Assembly: GCA_030686995.1 (NCBI GenBank)
Contig: CM060696.1
Location: 113,270,949 to 113,334,948, forward strand
Direction of reading: 5' to 3'
From: Artemisia argyi
Lineage: Eukaryota > Streptophyta > Magnoliopsida > Asterales > Asteraceae
DNA: 64,000 nucleotides
Below are positions 34,317-46,318 of the stretch, piece by piece. The position numbers and the translations under genes were made by a program. The notes beneath the pieces are model-generated. The model had not been told where the DNA came from. It did no database searches and saw nothing but the letters and a program-made list of their open reading frames with translations. Every line of letters begins with the position of its first letter. The first letter of the stretch is position 1.

Positions 34317-35501
34317 GAGCTTATGTCCTTAATGTTGATGCTTAAGTTGTTCTTGGAATCACCCTGAAACCAAATATAGATGAACATAAGGTCAGCATGG
34401 CTCTATTTTGCCTCAGCTTTTGCATAAAACCGACACCAAACATAAAACTGTTCAGGTTTTGGTTATTAAAGACCATTCGGTATCAATTTTTACGCTGTTT
34501 AATTTTCAGTTTTATTTGGTTTCTCTACGTTTGAGTGTTTCTTACGTTTGGAGTTTTCAGCCTTCCAAATCCATATTTGATTGAAAACTGAACACTAAAA
34601 ACGTTGCATAGAGAAGCACAGCCTTCCAAATAACAAAATTACACATAATCATGACCATTGTCCATTAACACAAATTTCAGTGAACATGTATCATAAAATG
34701 ACCCTATCAAGAAACAACCGCATTTTCTCAATAACGGCATAACACACTTCGGTATAGTTTATACATACTTTAGTTTCTAATCTAATGCTAAAACCAAACA
34801 GAACCACATATTTCCATTTGTCCAAAAAAGCAAACCAAGCTGTCGGTTTCTTTTTGGAGGTTTAAGGGTTCAGGTACAATTTCGTGTACACCTCTAGATG
34901 AACATAGTTGATAAATACCAAAATTAAATTGACAATGTGTGAAGCAATATGCAAATGCAATGCCGAGAACAAATATAAGGAGAATAATAATTTAGTTTGA
35001 TGAGGCATTTAGTCGAACACCTGGGATACACAGCTCCATCAAAGTACAAATTTAGCTTATATACAACTAACAGACAGACACTAATAAGAATATGTAAATT
35101 AAATTACCAAGTCATCAAAAATTTCAATGATGAAAAAGTTAATCAAGAAGATATTGATTGAAGGTTCAAAGTTAATAATAGTAACATAAATATATATTGT
35201 TATTGAGTTTTATAAACTTGCCATTAAGAAATTCGTGAGGCCGACTGAAACGATATGCGGCGGACCAACCACCCACCTCTCACTCGCTCTGTTTCAAGGA
35301 AACCAGAAACCTTTGCATTTCTTTATCATAAATGGTAGTAACATAAATTTACCATGTTATTTGGTAAATAAATTATTTTTATTGTTAACCTAATATGGGT
35401 TGTAATAGGGTGGGTTAATTATTGGTTTATGTCCCAAAGCCCAACTCTCACAGGAAATAAGTGGATCTAAAATCTTAAAAATTAAAAATGTTGATTAGAC
35501 A
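34317..35501 (-). other. 5' UTR, probable 5'-UTR intron and promoter side of the YqaJ-like gene
   Basis: Read on the minus strand, an acceptor at about 34363 precedes a 46-bp leader. Possible upstream exon sequence with a GC-richer, C/T-rich profile lies near 35225-35330. The true first exon and start of transcription cannot be fixed from sequence alone. Confidence 0.4.
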
Positions 35502-35761
35502 ACTCCGCGTCCCAAAAATAAATTCATCTTACTATTTATGTTTGTTTCAAAATAAGTGTCAAATTTTTATATAGGATAGTAATTATAACTGATTTTACTA
35601 CTTTGACCTTCTAATTAAAACTTTCATTAATTACTTATTTTTTATTTCTATATTTACTACGAAGGTAAAAATGACTTTTTATCAATCAAAACTATCATTA
35701 ATTACACATATCATAACTTTTACATATTTTGTTTGTAGACTCTCTTTTTGAAACGGAAGGA
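35502..35761. mobile_element. Stowaway-type MITE
   Basis: CTCCGCGTCCCAAAAATAA at the left end is mirrored by TTTTTGAAACGGAAGGAG at the right end, the standard CTCCNTCCGT Stowaway termini. TA follows on the right (GGAG/TATATA). The left arm has drifted. Confidence 0.75.
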
Positions 35762-37797
35762 GTATATAATTAAGGAGAAAAAAATGTCATGTTTGTCCCT
35801 TATGTTTAAAAATAAATAAACATTCTTTTTTCTTCCGCTTGCACACAGAAGAGAAAATATAAACGCATTACTTGCATTTCCTCTTTCACTATAAGACAAT
35901 TTTTATTTTATAACGAGACATCATGGCCCGTGCGATGCACGGGCTTTGTTCACCATAATAAAATTATACTTGTTTTCGGGTAAAAGGTGTTCGGGTGATG
36001 TTGACACGTTGATTTCTTTTGTATATGAAGAATCAAACACTAATACCAATCATTTTAAACCAAAAATAAGTGTTACAAACTCTTAATCTTCACGCATTAT
36101 GTGTACCATCAAATAATTGACGAATGATTTTCAATCTTCGATGCATGGGCTTTGTTCACCATAAAGAGTCATTGGTTTTGCAAGGGTTATGCGTATTTAG
36201 GTATTATATGCTTAGTCTTGATTGGGAGTACTTGACTAAAGCCAAATTTTTTAGTAGATCTGTGGTACTCGACTAATAAATTGTTTCTTGTAGCCTAATC
36301 ATGTAAGGGGAATTCTTCATAATTTTAGATTTAACTTTCCAAATAGCACAGTAAAATTGGACATGAAACAAATGTAACACTGTAATTTATAGATGACACA
36401 ACTCTTGTTTTATCTAATTACACTTCATAACATATATTTCTAAAAAACACATGTTATTACTTTAGCTAAAATGTTACAATTTTACGATTTCCTCAAAAAC
36501 AACGGATAAATCCGATTCATATTAGTGCAGCTCATACAAAACCATTTGTCCAACATACCAATTTTTGGTTAAAGATGATAGCCCATTAGTTCATTTATTA
36601 GGCCGGTCCAATGAGTGTTTTAGGAATTTAAAAAAAAGCCAACCCGAATTTTCTTATTCAACTACAACTCTAATCCATTTCTTTCTATCACACGCAGTCA
36701 CAGACACAACAAACTTCTTCTTGCAGTCACCAGATCTAACACACTCTCCAACCTTATCACTCCGAAAATTAGATCTAACACATAACACATCTCCTTATAA
36801 ATAACATCACCACATAATCTTATGAAAAATACAAATCTCACAAACACCATCAGTAAAAATCCATCGGCTTCTTGCTATAATCAACCCGAACAACAATTAC
36901 GTAGACAAATGAAACCTTAAATCTATCCGTTTATACCACGAACACAAACCAAACCCAGCAAGAAAACACGATCTTTCTTCTTTCTGCTGTTGGAACACCC
37001 ATTCAGATACACAAACACTATAGCCTTCCCAATGAATCTGCTTTCTTTCTTTTTGTTAATAAATCCGAACACAAATAAAAAATGACTTCTTTTTCTGTTG
37101 ATGGCTTCAAGATCCTGGAAAAGGGTCTCGGGTAGGTTGTTGATTTTGTATGTGTTTTGTTTAACTGAATACGAAGGAATGATTATAACTGTTTTGTTAT
37201 AATTCTTTCTTTAGTACATTCGGATATTAAAAAATAAATAAAGTTTCTATATAGATTTATGAAGGAAGTGTTCTCTTGGGATTGTTGTAAAATCAGTTAC
37301 TATAAAGAGAACAATCTGAGATCTTTTTTTCATTTTCTTTATATACATTTTCGAGTAGTGTAGTTGTGTTGTTGACTGAGATGGAGGATGGGAATAGGAT
37401 ATAGATTGATGTTGTGGTTTGATATAGGTTATGTGTTATATGTTTCCTTGTAGACGTGATATGGGTTTGAGGAAGTTGTGGTTTGCTGTGATTTTGACAC
37501 ATTATATAGATAATATGTTCGTAACTCATGGAAAGGTAAAAAGACTTTCACGTCTTTAAAGCTTTAAGGAGTCTCTTAAAATTCTTGCCTCATCTATGAG
37601 AGTATGAGACTTGTAAAGTCCTTAGCTTATACCATTGCTAACATTCATGAGTGAATTTGCATATTCGTTTTTTGTTAACCTTAAATGCTCTTAAAACCTT
37701 CAAAAATAAGCTCGGTATGGATTAAATTCATTAGCTTAAATCACATATTTGAGTTTCTTGTCTCATACCATTAATGCTCACATTCAATATGAGAACT

Positions 37798-37878
<81 letters not shown>

Positions 37879-38413
37879 CTTTTTTTTATATATATATATT
37901 TTTTTAAGAACAAACATAGCCTTAGACTTGACAATATTGAGTTTGGTTCTCACTCCCAATGGCACCTCGACATATCTTTTATATAATACAATAAAACCCT
38001 TATTGAGAATTTTTCATTTCAAAAAATGCATTCATACCTTATTTAGTAATAATTTTATTTAAAAAAAATTATTTTCTTATTAAGTAATATTTTATATTTA
38101 TCCATAAACACAAGTAGAAGATAAATACAAAAATTATAGATAAGATGCAATTAAGACAAGTAAAAGATAAATACAAAAAATATAGATAAGATGCAATTAA
38201 TACAAGTAGAAAATAAATACAAAAAATATAGATAAGATGCAATTATTATTAGTATTAAATTTTTTAAATAATTATATTTAATAATAAAAAATTATAATTA
38301 AACATCATAAATCAAATAAAACAAAGATTAAATTATTTATTTTTTAATAAATAAAAATATATGATTAAAAAAATTTTAAAAAAACTCGCGCGTGCACGGG
38401 TGTTATAACTAGT
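35762..38413 (+). mobile_element. Helitron-like region; 3' end visible, 5' end uncertain
   Basis: The region ends in CGCGCGTGCACGGG followed by CTAG at 38410-38413 and T, a Helitron-type 3' end. Near 35929 CCCGTGCGATGCACGGG makes a perfect-stem hairpin, and GATGCA[C/T]GGGCTTTGTTCACC recurs at about 36142. No Rep/helicase is present. A short frame at 37082 (MTSFSVDGFKILEKGLG followed by a donor-like GTAGGT) could be a captured exon, but I do not recognise it. Contents are otherwise AT-rich and non-coding. Confidence 0.4.
37802..37876. repeat. TA microsatellite
   Basis: More than 35 TA units; open frames over it are artefacts. Confidence 0.95.
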
Positions 38414-38833
38414 ATTTAGGTACAAAAGTCTTTTAAGTTTTTATTTATTTATAGAAGGTGATTGAGAAAAAAGAAGAAGAAGAAAAAAAAAAAAAAAAAA
38501 AAATTTGATTATTATTGCAAAAATATAATTTACAAGAATGATTAAAAATAGTAATGCGTACATCAAGCACGTAGTGTATTTCGGTTTAATTCCTACAAGT
38601 TAACGAGTGAGACAACATAACTCAAGTCAAATAGTGCGATTATCTACCGTTTTCAAATATAGCATCAGCGTTTTGCTATTTTTCACCAAATCACATGAAC
38701 CATTTGCGTGGCTCTTGGCATCAACAATCATACATCTTTTTAAACGTCTACAAATGTATTATTTTATGTCAAATCGTTAAATCATATACTGTTTTGTTTA
38801 TGGACCTATAAGCACCTTGTATGAAATCTTAAT
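38414..38833. other. Short AT-rich spacer between Helitron-like end and Mutator-like element 3
   Basis: Contains an A-tract at about 38483-38503 and no supported gene. Its last nine bases are the left target duplication of element 3. Confidence 0.4.
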
Positions 38834-40256
38834 GGAAAATTCTACTTTTACACCTAAAATCGAATTTAGCATCACAATTGAGTCAACTTTTATACATTTT
38901 CCAATTTTGGTCATGTGCGACCTGTGCTACTGTGCTACCCACTTAAATTTGTGACACGTGTCCAGTTTGATTTGATATTTTGTCTTTTATTAAGAGTATT
39001 AAAAGACTAAAATACCCTCGTCATATAAAATACATCCTTCAACATTCCTTTCAAATAACTCTCTCTCTCTCAAACTTTCATAACTCTCTCTCTCTCTCTC
39101 AAAATTCCGGCCACGCTATTAAATCCGTTGATCGACAATCAACTTCCACCACCATCAAGATAAATAAAAAATAAAAAGATAGATCTGGTAGGATCGCACG
39201 GATCCGGTTGTATCTTTCACTGATCGCACAGATCCGGTTGGATCTTTCATTATAAACACAGATCTTGTTGTGATGGTGATGGTGATGGTGGTATAAGCAC
39301 ATATCCGGTTATGATGGTGATGGTGTTACAAACGTAGGTGGCGGCGGTGTGGTGACAGCTGCTGTGGGTGGCGCGTGGCGGTGTTGTGGAGGGAGCCAAG
39401 AGCTCAAATGCTCCAGAAATGATGGGGATACACCGATCTATAGATTGGAAAAGAAAAAGGTCTCGCCAGAAAAATTATTCCGGCGATGGTGTCGGAATCT
39501 GCTATGCTTGGCCGGAGTTAATGAATTTTCCGGTGAGGGTGTAGGATTTCTTTCTATTTGTAATAAAAAAGAACTTTAGATCCAGGATTTCTTTCCGAAT
39601 TTAAAAGATTATACGAGGTACATTTGTAATGCTTATCAGTAGGTCTAGCTCCAATGTCTTTTTCAATGCTTGGTAGTATTTTGTTGTGTGTGGAGATATT
39701 TTTATTATCTTTAGAGGTTGATTTGTAGTGTTGTCGCTTTCCTTTCTTTACATACTTTTGTCCACAATGCAAGTGTGCAACCCATACCTTTGTGGCTTTC
39801 TTTATTTTATACGCATACCAATTAAGTTTGAATGTTAATAAGCATAATATTGAGCCTGTATTTATGGCAGCAATTCAACTCATTCTTTCTTATTCCAGTG
39901 TAAATTAAGTATTGAGTATCGCCGGAATCTGGAAATAAAAAGTTAGCCGGAAAAGATATTGAGGTCGCACATTCAATGGGTCGAGCAACGTGGTAGCACA
40001 GTCGCACATTTAATGAACACGTGTCACATATTTAAAAGAGGATAATATGATCTTTTAATACTCTTAATAAAAGATAAAATATCAAATCAAACTGGACACG
40101 TGCCACAAAATATCAAATCAAACTGGACACGTGTCACAATTTTAAGTGGGTTGCACAGTAGCACAGGTCGCACATGACCAAAATTGGAAGTTGTATAAAA
40201 GTTGACTCAGTTGTGATGCTAAATTCGATTTTAGGTGTAAAAGTGGAATTTTCCCC
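38834..40256. mobile_element. Mutator-like element 3 with about 200-bp inverted arms
   Basis: The left arm (38834 to about 39035) and right arm (about 40025-40256) are near-identical inverted repeats beginning GGAAAATTC[T/C]ACTTTTACACC. The 9-bp flanks AATCTTAAT (38825-38833) and AATCTTAAA (40257-40265) match at 8 of 9 positions, the target duplication length of Mutator-like elements. The right arm carries an extra tandem copy of a roughly 31-bp block containing CAAATCAAACTGGACACGTG. The interior (39100-39560) is GC-richer and may be captured sequence, unidentified. Confidence 0.8.
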
Positions 40257-40265
40257 AATCTTAAA

Positions 40266-41543
40266 GCTTTATATAACTCAAATGCATTTAATTATAAAGA
40301 TGTTTAAGAATTAAGACCCTTACTTAGATAACTTATTCTTGTTACGTACATAAACATATAAACAAAAAACCTCGGATGAAATAGAACATAAATTTTTTCA
40401 TAATTCTTAATTAATTAATTAATTAATTAATTAATTTTTTTAAGCTCCCCATTGTGAATCCGCTTATTTCATAATAATTCAATGTAAATATACGGTTCAT
40501 CTTTTCCACAAGTGATCTGCCATACGAAATGGCTCTAGCTAGCTGGATGTTATTATTAAATGGTTTGAATCTCTCAAGATTATATCATTACGTACGGTTT
40601 TGTTACCATCATCCATATGACAACATCCATTTTTTCGCTCTCACTAGCCAAAAAGGTGAATATCAAGACAAAATTCGATATTGAGGGGGAGAAAGTTAAC
40701 GCAAATTTAGTTAATTAACCTTCAAAATGCAATAAGAAATACATATATTTTGAAGAAAAAGTAAAACCAAAACACTACTCCGTATTACTTATAGGTAGGA
40801 TCACGTTTGTTGCCTAATTTTTATGTTTTTTTTTTCTTTCATTTATAAATAATAGATGAAAGCTCTTTCATTTTGTTTTCATATAATTAATTGAATTCAA
40901 AGTAGTTGTGTATAATAATTTGAATGAGTCATTACGTATAAGAATTTATTTTGCACGCCATGTGTTTCTGTAAATGTCTTAGATAAATTTGTTGCATCTG
41001 ATGTTGAATCCCGTTAAAGTTTTGATTTTTATGGGTTTTTTTGTGGTGTTTAGTTTATAGGTGAAACAACATCGAAAGATAGTGTTGCTCGAGAAAGATA
41101 ATCCAGAGTGAGTCCTCACATAACCTTTAAGAAAATGGAGTTCAAGAGCACAAAATGCTATTAAGGTAAACATGTTTATAGTTACGAGATTTCTTCTCTT
41201 TGCTTTCATTCAGAAAATATTGGTTACAAATAAGTGGTTGATTATGTTTATAGGAAGTCAAAACTTTTTCTAGAATCCATGTTGACCATTGAGCATCTCT
41301 TTCATACTAATGTAGAAAATTTGGGATGAGGTATATCCTAGGATGGACAAACTCATGAGCATGCTTTGAAGTTCAAAAGTTTCATACTAAAGCGAAGGTT
41401 TATTTTTCACGGGATATAGTTTCATATATTGCTGAAGTTCAATATGTCAAGCTATTTGAACTATATGCACAACTTGAGGTAATTATTATTTGTGATTTAT
41501 TATCGAATTCTTATAATCTTCTTAGATTAATTACTTTGTTATT
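40266..41543. other. Intergenic stretch, nothing recognised
   Basis: It contains an ATTA/TTAA microsatellite at about 40408-40435. Coding-like fragments on the plus strand near 41090-41490 do not match a family I can name. Confidence 0.35.
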
Positions 41544-41710
41544 CACTGGTACAAAAAGTTGTATTGGTCACGCAAAAAATGTGTGACGATACGCATATAG
41601 TCACACACTTTTTTTTGGTTGTGTGTCACAAAAGGTCCTGCCACCATAGGTGGCATATGGTGACCTTGTTGAGTTCGTGGCCTTTTCAATCGAAAAAGAG
41701 TGACGAAAAC
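41544..41710 (+). mobile_element. Probable CACTA-type transposon terminus, cut by LTR A
   Basis: CACTGGTACAAAAAG is a CACTA-superfamily-like end. It is followed by short subterminal inverted motifs (GTGTGACGA, AGTCACACAC, GTGTGTCAC), as expected for transposase binding sites. The Athila-type LTR begins 167 bp later, so the rest of the element should lie beyond that insertion. Confidence 0.5.
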
Positions 41711-44700
41711 TGATGAGTGTGTAAATACTCATCATTTTTACCATTTCTGAGCTGCCAAAACATCTCAAAACACTCAATAATAAATCAAAATAGTGAAAAT
41801 ATCCCAGGAAAGTGTTTTACATGTCTCAAATGCAAAAATACCAAAAACAGATGAAAAACGCACAAAGTTTGCATAATTGGCAGTTTCAGTCCCCCAACTT
41901 TCAAAAGTTGTCAAATCTAGTCCCTGGTCATTCTAAAAACTTGAAAAAGTCACCAAAGGTCCTTATAAATAAAAAAGTTACATAATTAGTCCTTTGGTGA
42001 AAAGTTTCACAAAATGTCAAGTTTAGTCCCTGAACTTTGAAAATTGTCAAAAATGGTCCCTGGGATATGAAAAACTTTGAGAAAAACAAATTTTGTCCTT
42101 GCACTAACCTTTTATGACAGGATTGGTCCTTGGTGGAAAGTTTGGTGAAAATTACACAAATGGTCCCTGAAGTTTGAAAATTTGGCAATATTAGTCCCTG
42201 GTGATAATTTAATGGAAAAAGTCAACTATGGTCCATGTACTATTCACATATGGCAAAACTCACCCTTGGGAACACTTTGAAAAAAATGCCAAAATCCAAC
42301 CCTCAACTTTCGTTAATTGGCAAAAATGGTCCTTGTGTAATCATAAACCAAACCAGATCCATAAATAATAATACTACTCCTAAACCATGATCCAACCCAT
42401 GTTACAAGCCCACTCCCAAGCCCATTGATCCACAGCCCACCCAACGCACCCCTTAATATTATTAGCCGGGTCAAACATTTGACCCCGGTCAAATACCAGT
42501 CAAACACCCCCCAAACCGCCAAACCACCAAACCACCATCTCCTTCTCCCCTGGTATTGCAGCTCCACCACCACCACTTGCAAAGTTATCATCACCTTCCC
42601 ACCCCCTACACCTACCCAAGCCACCCACAATAAATGCCCCCCCCCCAGTTGCCTGAATTAGAAAGCAATTTGCAAAAAGTCTTTTCCCGCCAAAACACGT
42701 GGAAGCTTGGGAGTGGACCAAAGAAATCAGAAAGAGGTGGGAAGTGATCAGAGATGTTCAAGAAACCCTAATTAGGGGCTATAAAAGGCAAAGGATGCAA
42801 GATGAAAGACTTGTCTAGTTTTTTAATATAGTTGTAGTCGTATAAGTTTTTTTTAGCAATTATAGTGTAGCAAAAAGCTTTTAAGCATTTGTAGAAGTCA
42901 ATTCAGTGTATTATTAATCTTTTCAAATTAATATAAGCAAGTTTCCTCAACTTCTTTTGTTTATGCAAATTTCAAGTTTCATGTATTAATCTGAATCATA
43001 GGCTGCTAGTGTTTGTGTTTGAATCATGGACTGAATTAGGTTCATATAAGTTCCTACAAGCTTATTTAAGATTTCTAGAGACTCTAAAAGCCAGTGATAA
43101 TAGAAAACTTAAAAAATACAAAAAAGGTCAACTATGGTCAACTGTCTTGTTCTTAACTTGATTTCAGGTACTGAGAAGGATTGGTGAGCAAAGCTTGGTT
43201 TGGAATAAGCCTATTTAAAGATAGGCTTCTGTGGAGAAGCCCCTTGTTCAAGCTAGGGGTACCTTGTAAGCATTTTGCTCATTTAAAGGATTCCTCTAAA
43301 ATCTAGTATTGGTATTATCTGCTTTGCTTGATTGCTTATTGATAATCTGTGTTTCTTGTGCTTATTTGGTGTTGTTAGAGTAGTTTATAGTTTAATATAC
43401 TTATCTTGTTCATTAGAATTACTAATTAATTTGAATCTTAGTTTAACAGTCTTGCTAGTTTTAGTATAATCATTGTGTGTTCTTGGCTATTAACTGCTTC
43501 TAAACACTCTCTTAAGTGTAATATCTCATAAATAGCTGATTTGGAACAAGCTTATTAGTTGTTACACCCTTAGCCACTTAAAAACTCAAAACAGTCTCAC
43601 ATTAAGGAGTGTTTGGCATTACTTAGTTCTGAGAGCATTGGGTGTCTTAAACCCTTGTTTCTTATTTCATCAGTCTACACTAGAGTTATAATAGTCATTG
43701 AAGTCATAAAATCCTAGGTCCTTATAGTTAAAAGTCAAAATCACAAGCATAATCCCTTACACAGTTAATTGTGTAAGTATTGTGCATCTTAACTTCTCAA
43801 TTTTTTGTAAAAGTGCTTAAGTAAACTTAATTCAGCATCATTACATTGAGATACTTCATAACAAATCAGTGAATCAGAACCAAAGTTCATCAAAGTCAAA
43901 TTTGCAAGTTTCCTCAGAAAGTCAAATTTCATCTTCTCAGATTTTTGCAAAAATTCCAAGTTAAATTGTGATTTGTGTGATGGGAGTTAAGGGTTGAAAC
44001 TTGTTGTAGTTATAGTCCACAAGCTGATCTTTAAGCTCCAATTTTTGTTTGATTTTTGTGAAATTTTGTGTGGACCCCACAGGCTAGGGAAATCACTTGC
44101 AGGGCAAGCAATTCCCCTGTGCACAGCAGACCTCACCCACACCACCACCTTTAGTGGTGGCTGCAGCCTAACCCAGTGGACCCCAGAGGTTCATTCTTGG
44201 TTTGGACAACCCTCCTCCTACCAGAGATCAAGTGTTGACTCTTGGTTTGACCTAAGACTCAGTGGACCCTACCTGGTTTAGCCCATCAAGTCTGTCCCCA
44301 AAATCTGTGTTCAGTTACATATTGCAAGTGCTTATTTGATTACAATCAGCTTATTTGTGCTTATTTCTTGCTATTCTCTGCTTGTTTAAGTTTTTTGAAC
44401 TTATTTGTATCTGTTTTCACCCTTGTGGACCCCACCTTCACCCATTTGAGCTTATTTGCCCAAACAGTCAACCAAAGTCAACTGAATAAGCAAAGGGGGT
44501 GCTACTGCTTATTTATAAGCAATTTTCCAAAGTGGTTTCACAAAAGTTTTCTATTTTCAGTGGTAAAATAAGTGTGTAAAAGAAAATCCAAGAAAAACCA
44601 AGTTTAAAATAAGTGATAGTTTCTATTTAATTCAATTTAATTTTAATTTTCACTTTTAGATTTTAATTAAGTACTTAGTATTTTTATATTTTTATTAATT

Positions 44701-45726
44701 ACCTTATATAGTAAAGTATTTTTAGTAAAATTTTCATATTTTTATTCTGCCTTTTAGAATTTATTAGATTTAATTTTAGTTTTCTTAATTATTAATTAAT
44801 ATTAAGTATTAAATATCATATTTAGTTTTTATAAAGTAAAACCTAGATTTTATATTTTTCCTAGCCTTAATATAGTATAATAGACTTTTAGAAAATATAT
44901 TTTTAGTTTCTACTATTCATTTTCTATTTTTCTTATTTTAATTATTTAAATTAGACTTAAGTTAATTAAAAGGTAATTAATTAGTGGATTAATCTTAAAA
45001 CATAATTTTTAGAGTTTTTATAATTTTGTAGGATTCCTGTGATGGTTAAGTAATTTTATAAATTTTCTCTTAATTTTATAAGTTAATTTAGTATTAATGG
45101 TAATTAAAAGTAGTTTAATTAGTTTAATTAAGTTAAATAGTTTTTAATTAATAAAAAACCATAAAAAGACAAAAATATTTATTTTTATTTTTTATACTTT
45201 CTTCAAGTTCTAATTTAAGTTTAGAAATTATTTTTGCAAATTTTTAGTTTAAATTGTAATAGTTATAATTATTAGTTAATTTAAATTAGATTTTAATTTA
45301 GATTTTAAATAGTTTTATTAATTAAATAATATTTTAATCATTTTCATAATTTAATTTTCATTTTTAATTTTAAGTTTCAAAAAGTGTCAAAAGCACCTCC
45401 TGTAGTTTGTTAAATACCAAATCCCACTTTTTCAGTCCGATTGCGTAAATCTGAATTGTGAATACGTGCATATATCTGGTATCTGATTTTTGTGAATATT
45501 ATATCTGTGTACAAATACCAAAATAACAGTAGCAATATCAATTCCACATCATCTGGGCTACTGTCCTCAGTGCCACTTTCTCATAAACGATTCCCAAAGC
45601 ACCATTTCAATCTCGCTGGGACTTTAACGACCCGGGGAAACACTATACTATCCACGGAGTATTGGGATAAGCTGTTTTTGACTAGTTGACCTTGGTCAAT
45701 TATATCTGACGGTTTAGACCCAATCA
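41711..45726 (+). mobile_element. 5' LTR of Athila-type element A (4.0 kb)
   Basis: It starts TGATGAGTGT, whose first 24 bases form an inverted repeat (TGATGAGT/ACTCATCA), and ends ...CCCAATCA just before a primer-binding site. It shares ordered blocks with LTRs B and C but is diverged and about 560 bp shorter than B. Its 5' part carries a regular array of GTCC boxes, and its 3' part a long TTAATTAA-like AT-rich tract (44.6-45.4 kb). AACGACCCGGGG near 45628 is shared with B. Confidence 0.85.
41889..42335. repeat. Phased GTCC(C/T) boxes in LTR A
   Basis: GTCC occurs at 41889, 41920, 41959, 41989, 42026, 42056, 42095, 42126, 42163, 42194 and 42230, then at 42329. Steps alternate between 30-31 and 36-39 bases, a dimeric period of about 68 bp. 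The boxes sit in phrases such as TAGTCCCTG and ATGGTCCCTG separated by TTGNCAAAAA. LTR B starts the same pattern at 49378, 49409 and 49447. Confidence 0.8.
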
Positions 45727-45731
45727 AAATT

Positions 45732-45749
45732 TGGCGCCGCTGCCGGGGA
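45732..45749 (+). promoter_or_regulatory. Primer-binding site of element A
   Basis: TGGCGCCGCTGCCGGGGA lies five bases after the LTR. It matches the 3' end of plant tRNA-Asp with one difference as I recall that tRNA, in line with Athila/Tat elements. Confidence 0.75.
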
Positions 45750-46318
45750 GGTTGTTGCGTGTTTTATAAAATCGTTTTAAGTTAAGTGGTTTTCAAAACC
45801 CTCCCTGTACAAATTTCACACAAATTTGTAAAAAAGTTTTTGTAAAAATATAATCATATCAAAAAACATTCATTAACACTTCTCCTGAAGTGTTGAAAAC
45901 ACCAAAAAAATTAAAAATAATCAAAAACAAACTGTGAAGTTAAATTACTTCGTGTTCTTTAAGATTACAACCTGAAACAGGTGGTTTAAGGTAAGTTTTG
46001 ACATTAAATTGCGAACTGAAGAGGAAACCTATTTACTTCCTCCCGCCAGCCTGCGAGTAATCTTAAAGGGACGATTTCAGTTAACGAATCAGTACCAAAA
46101 ATATTTCCCAAGTTTTCTGCACACACACCCATAAGCCTAAAGCAGTTTTTCAAATTAATAAATAAACCCATAATAAGTTCCCAAACTTAAGATTAAAACT
46201 TGCCTTTATATCCCTGTGAGTGGTGTACCTTTTTCAAAGAAGCCATTCACTTGTGATTTCTGGTTTAAGTTCATTGTGGTTTTGCCTCGAACTTGTGTTG
46301 AAAAATTATTTTTAGTGC
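45750..46318 (+). other. Leader of element A
   Basis: The non-coding leader before gag is homologous to 55000-55540 of element C. Both contain an ideal splice-donor sequence, TTTAAG/GTAAGTT, with the cut before 45991 here and before 55159 in C. Confidence 0.7.

Noticed and set aside
37082..37140. Possible first exon MTSFSVDGFKILEKGLG followed by GTAGGT
   Set aside because: No continuation in frame or matching downstream exon was found; kept only as a remark under the Helitron-like region.
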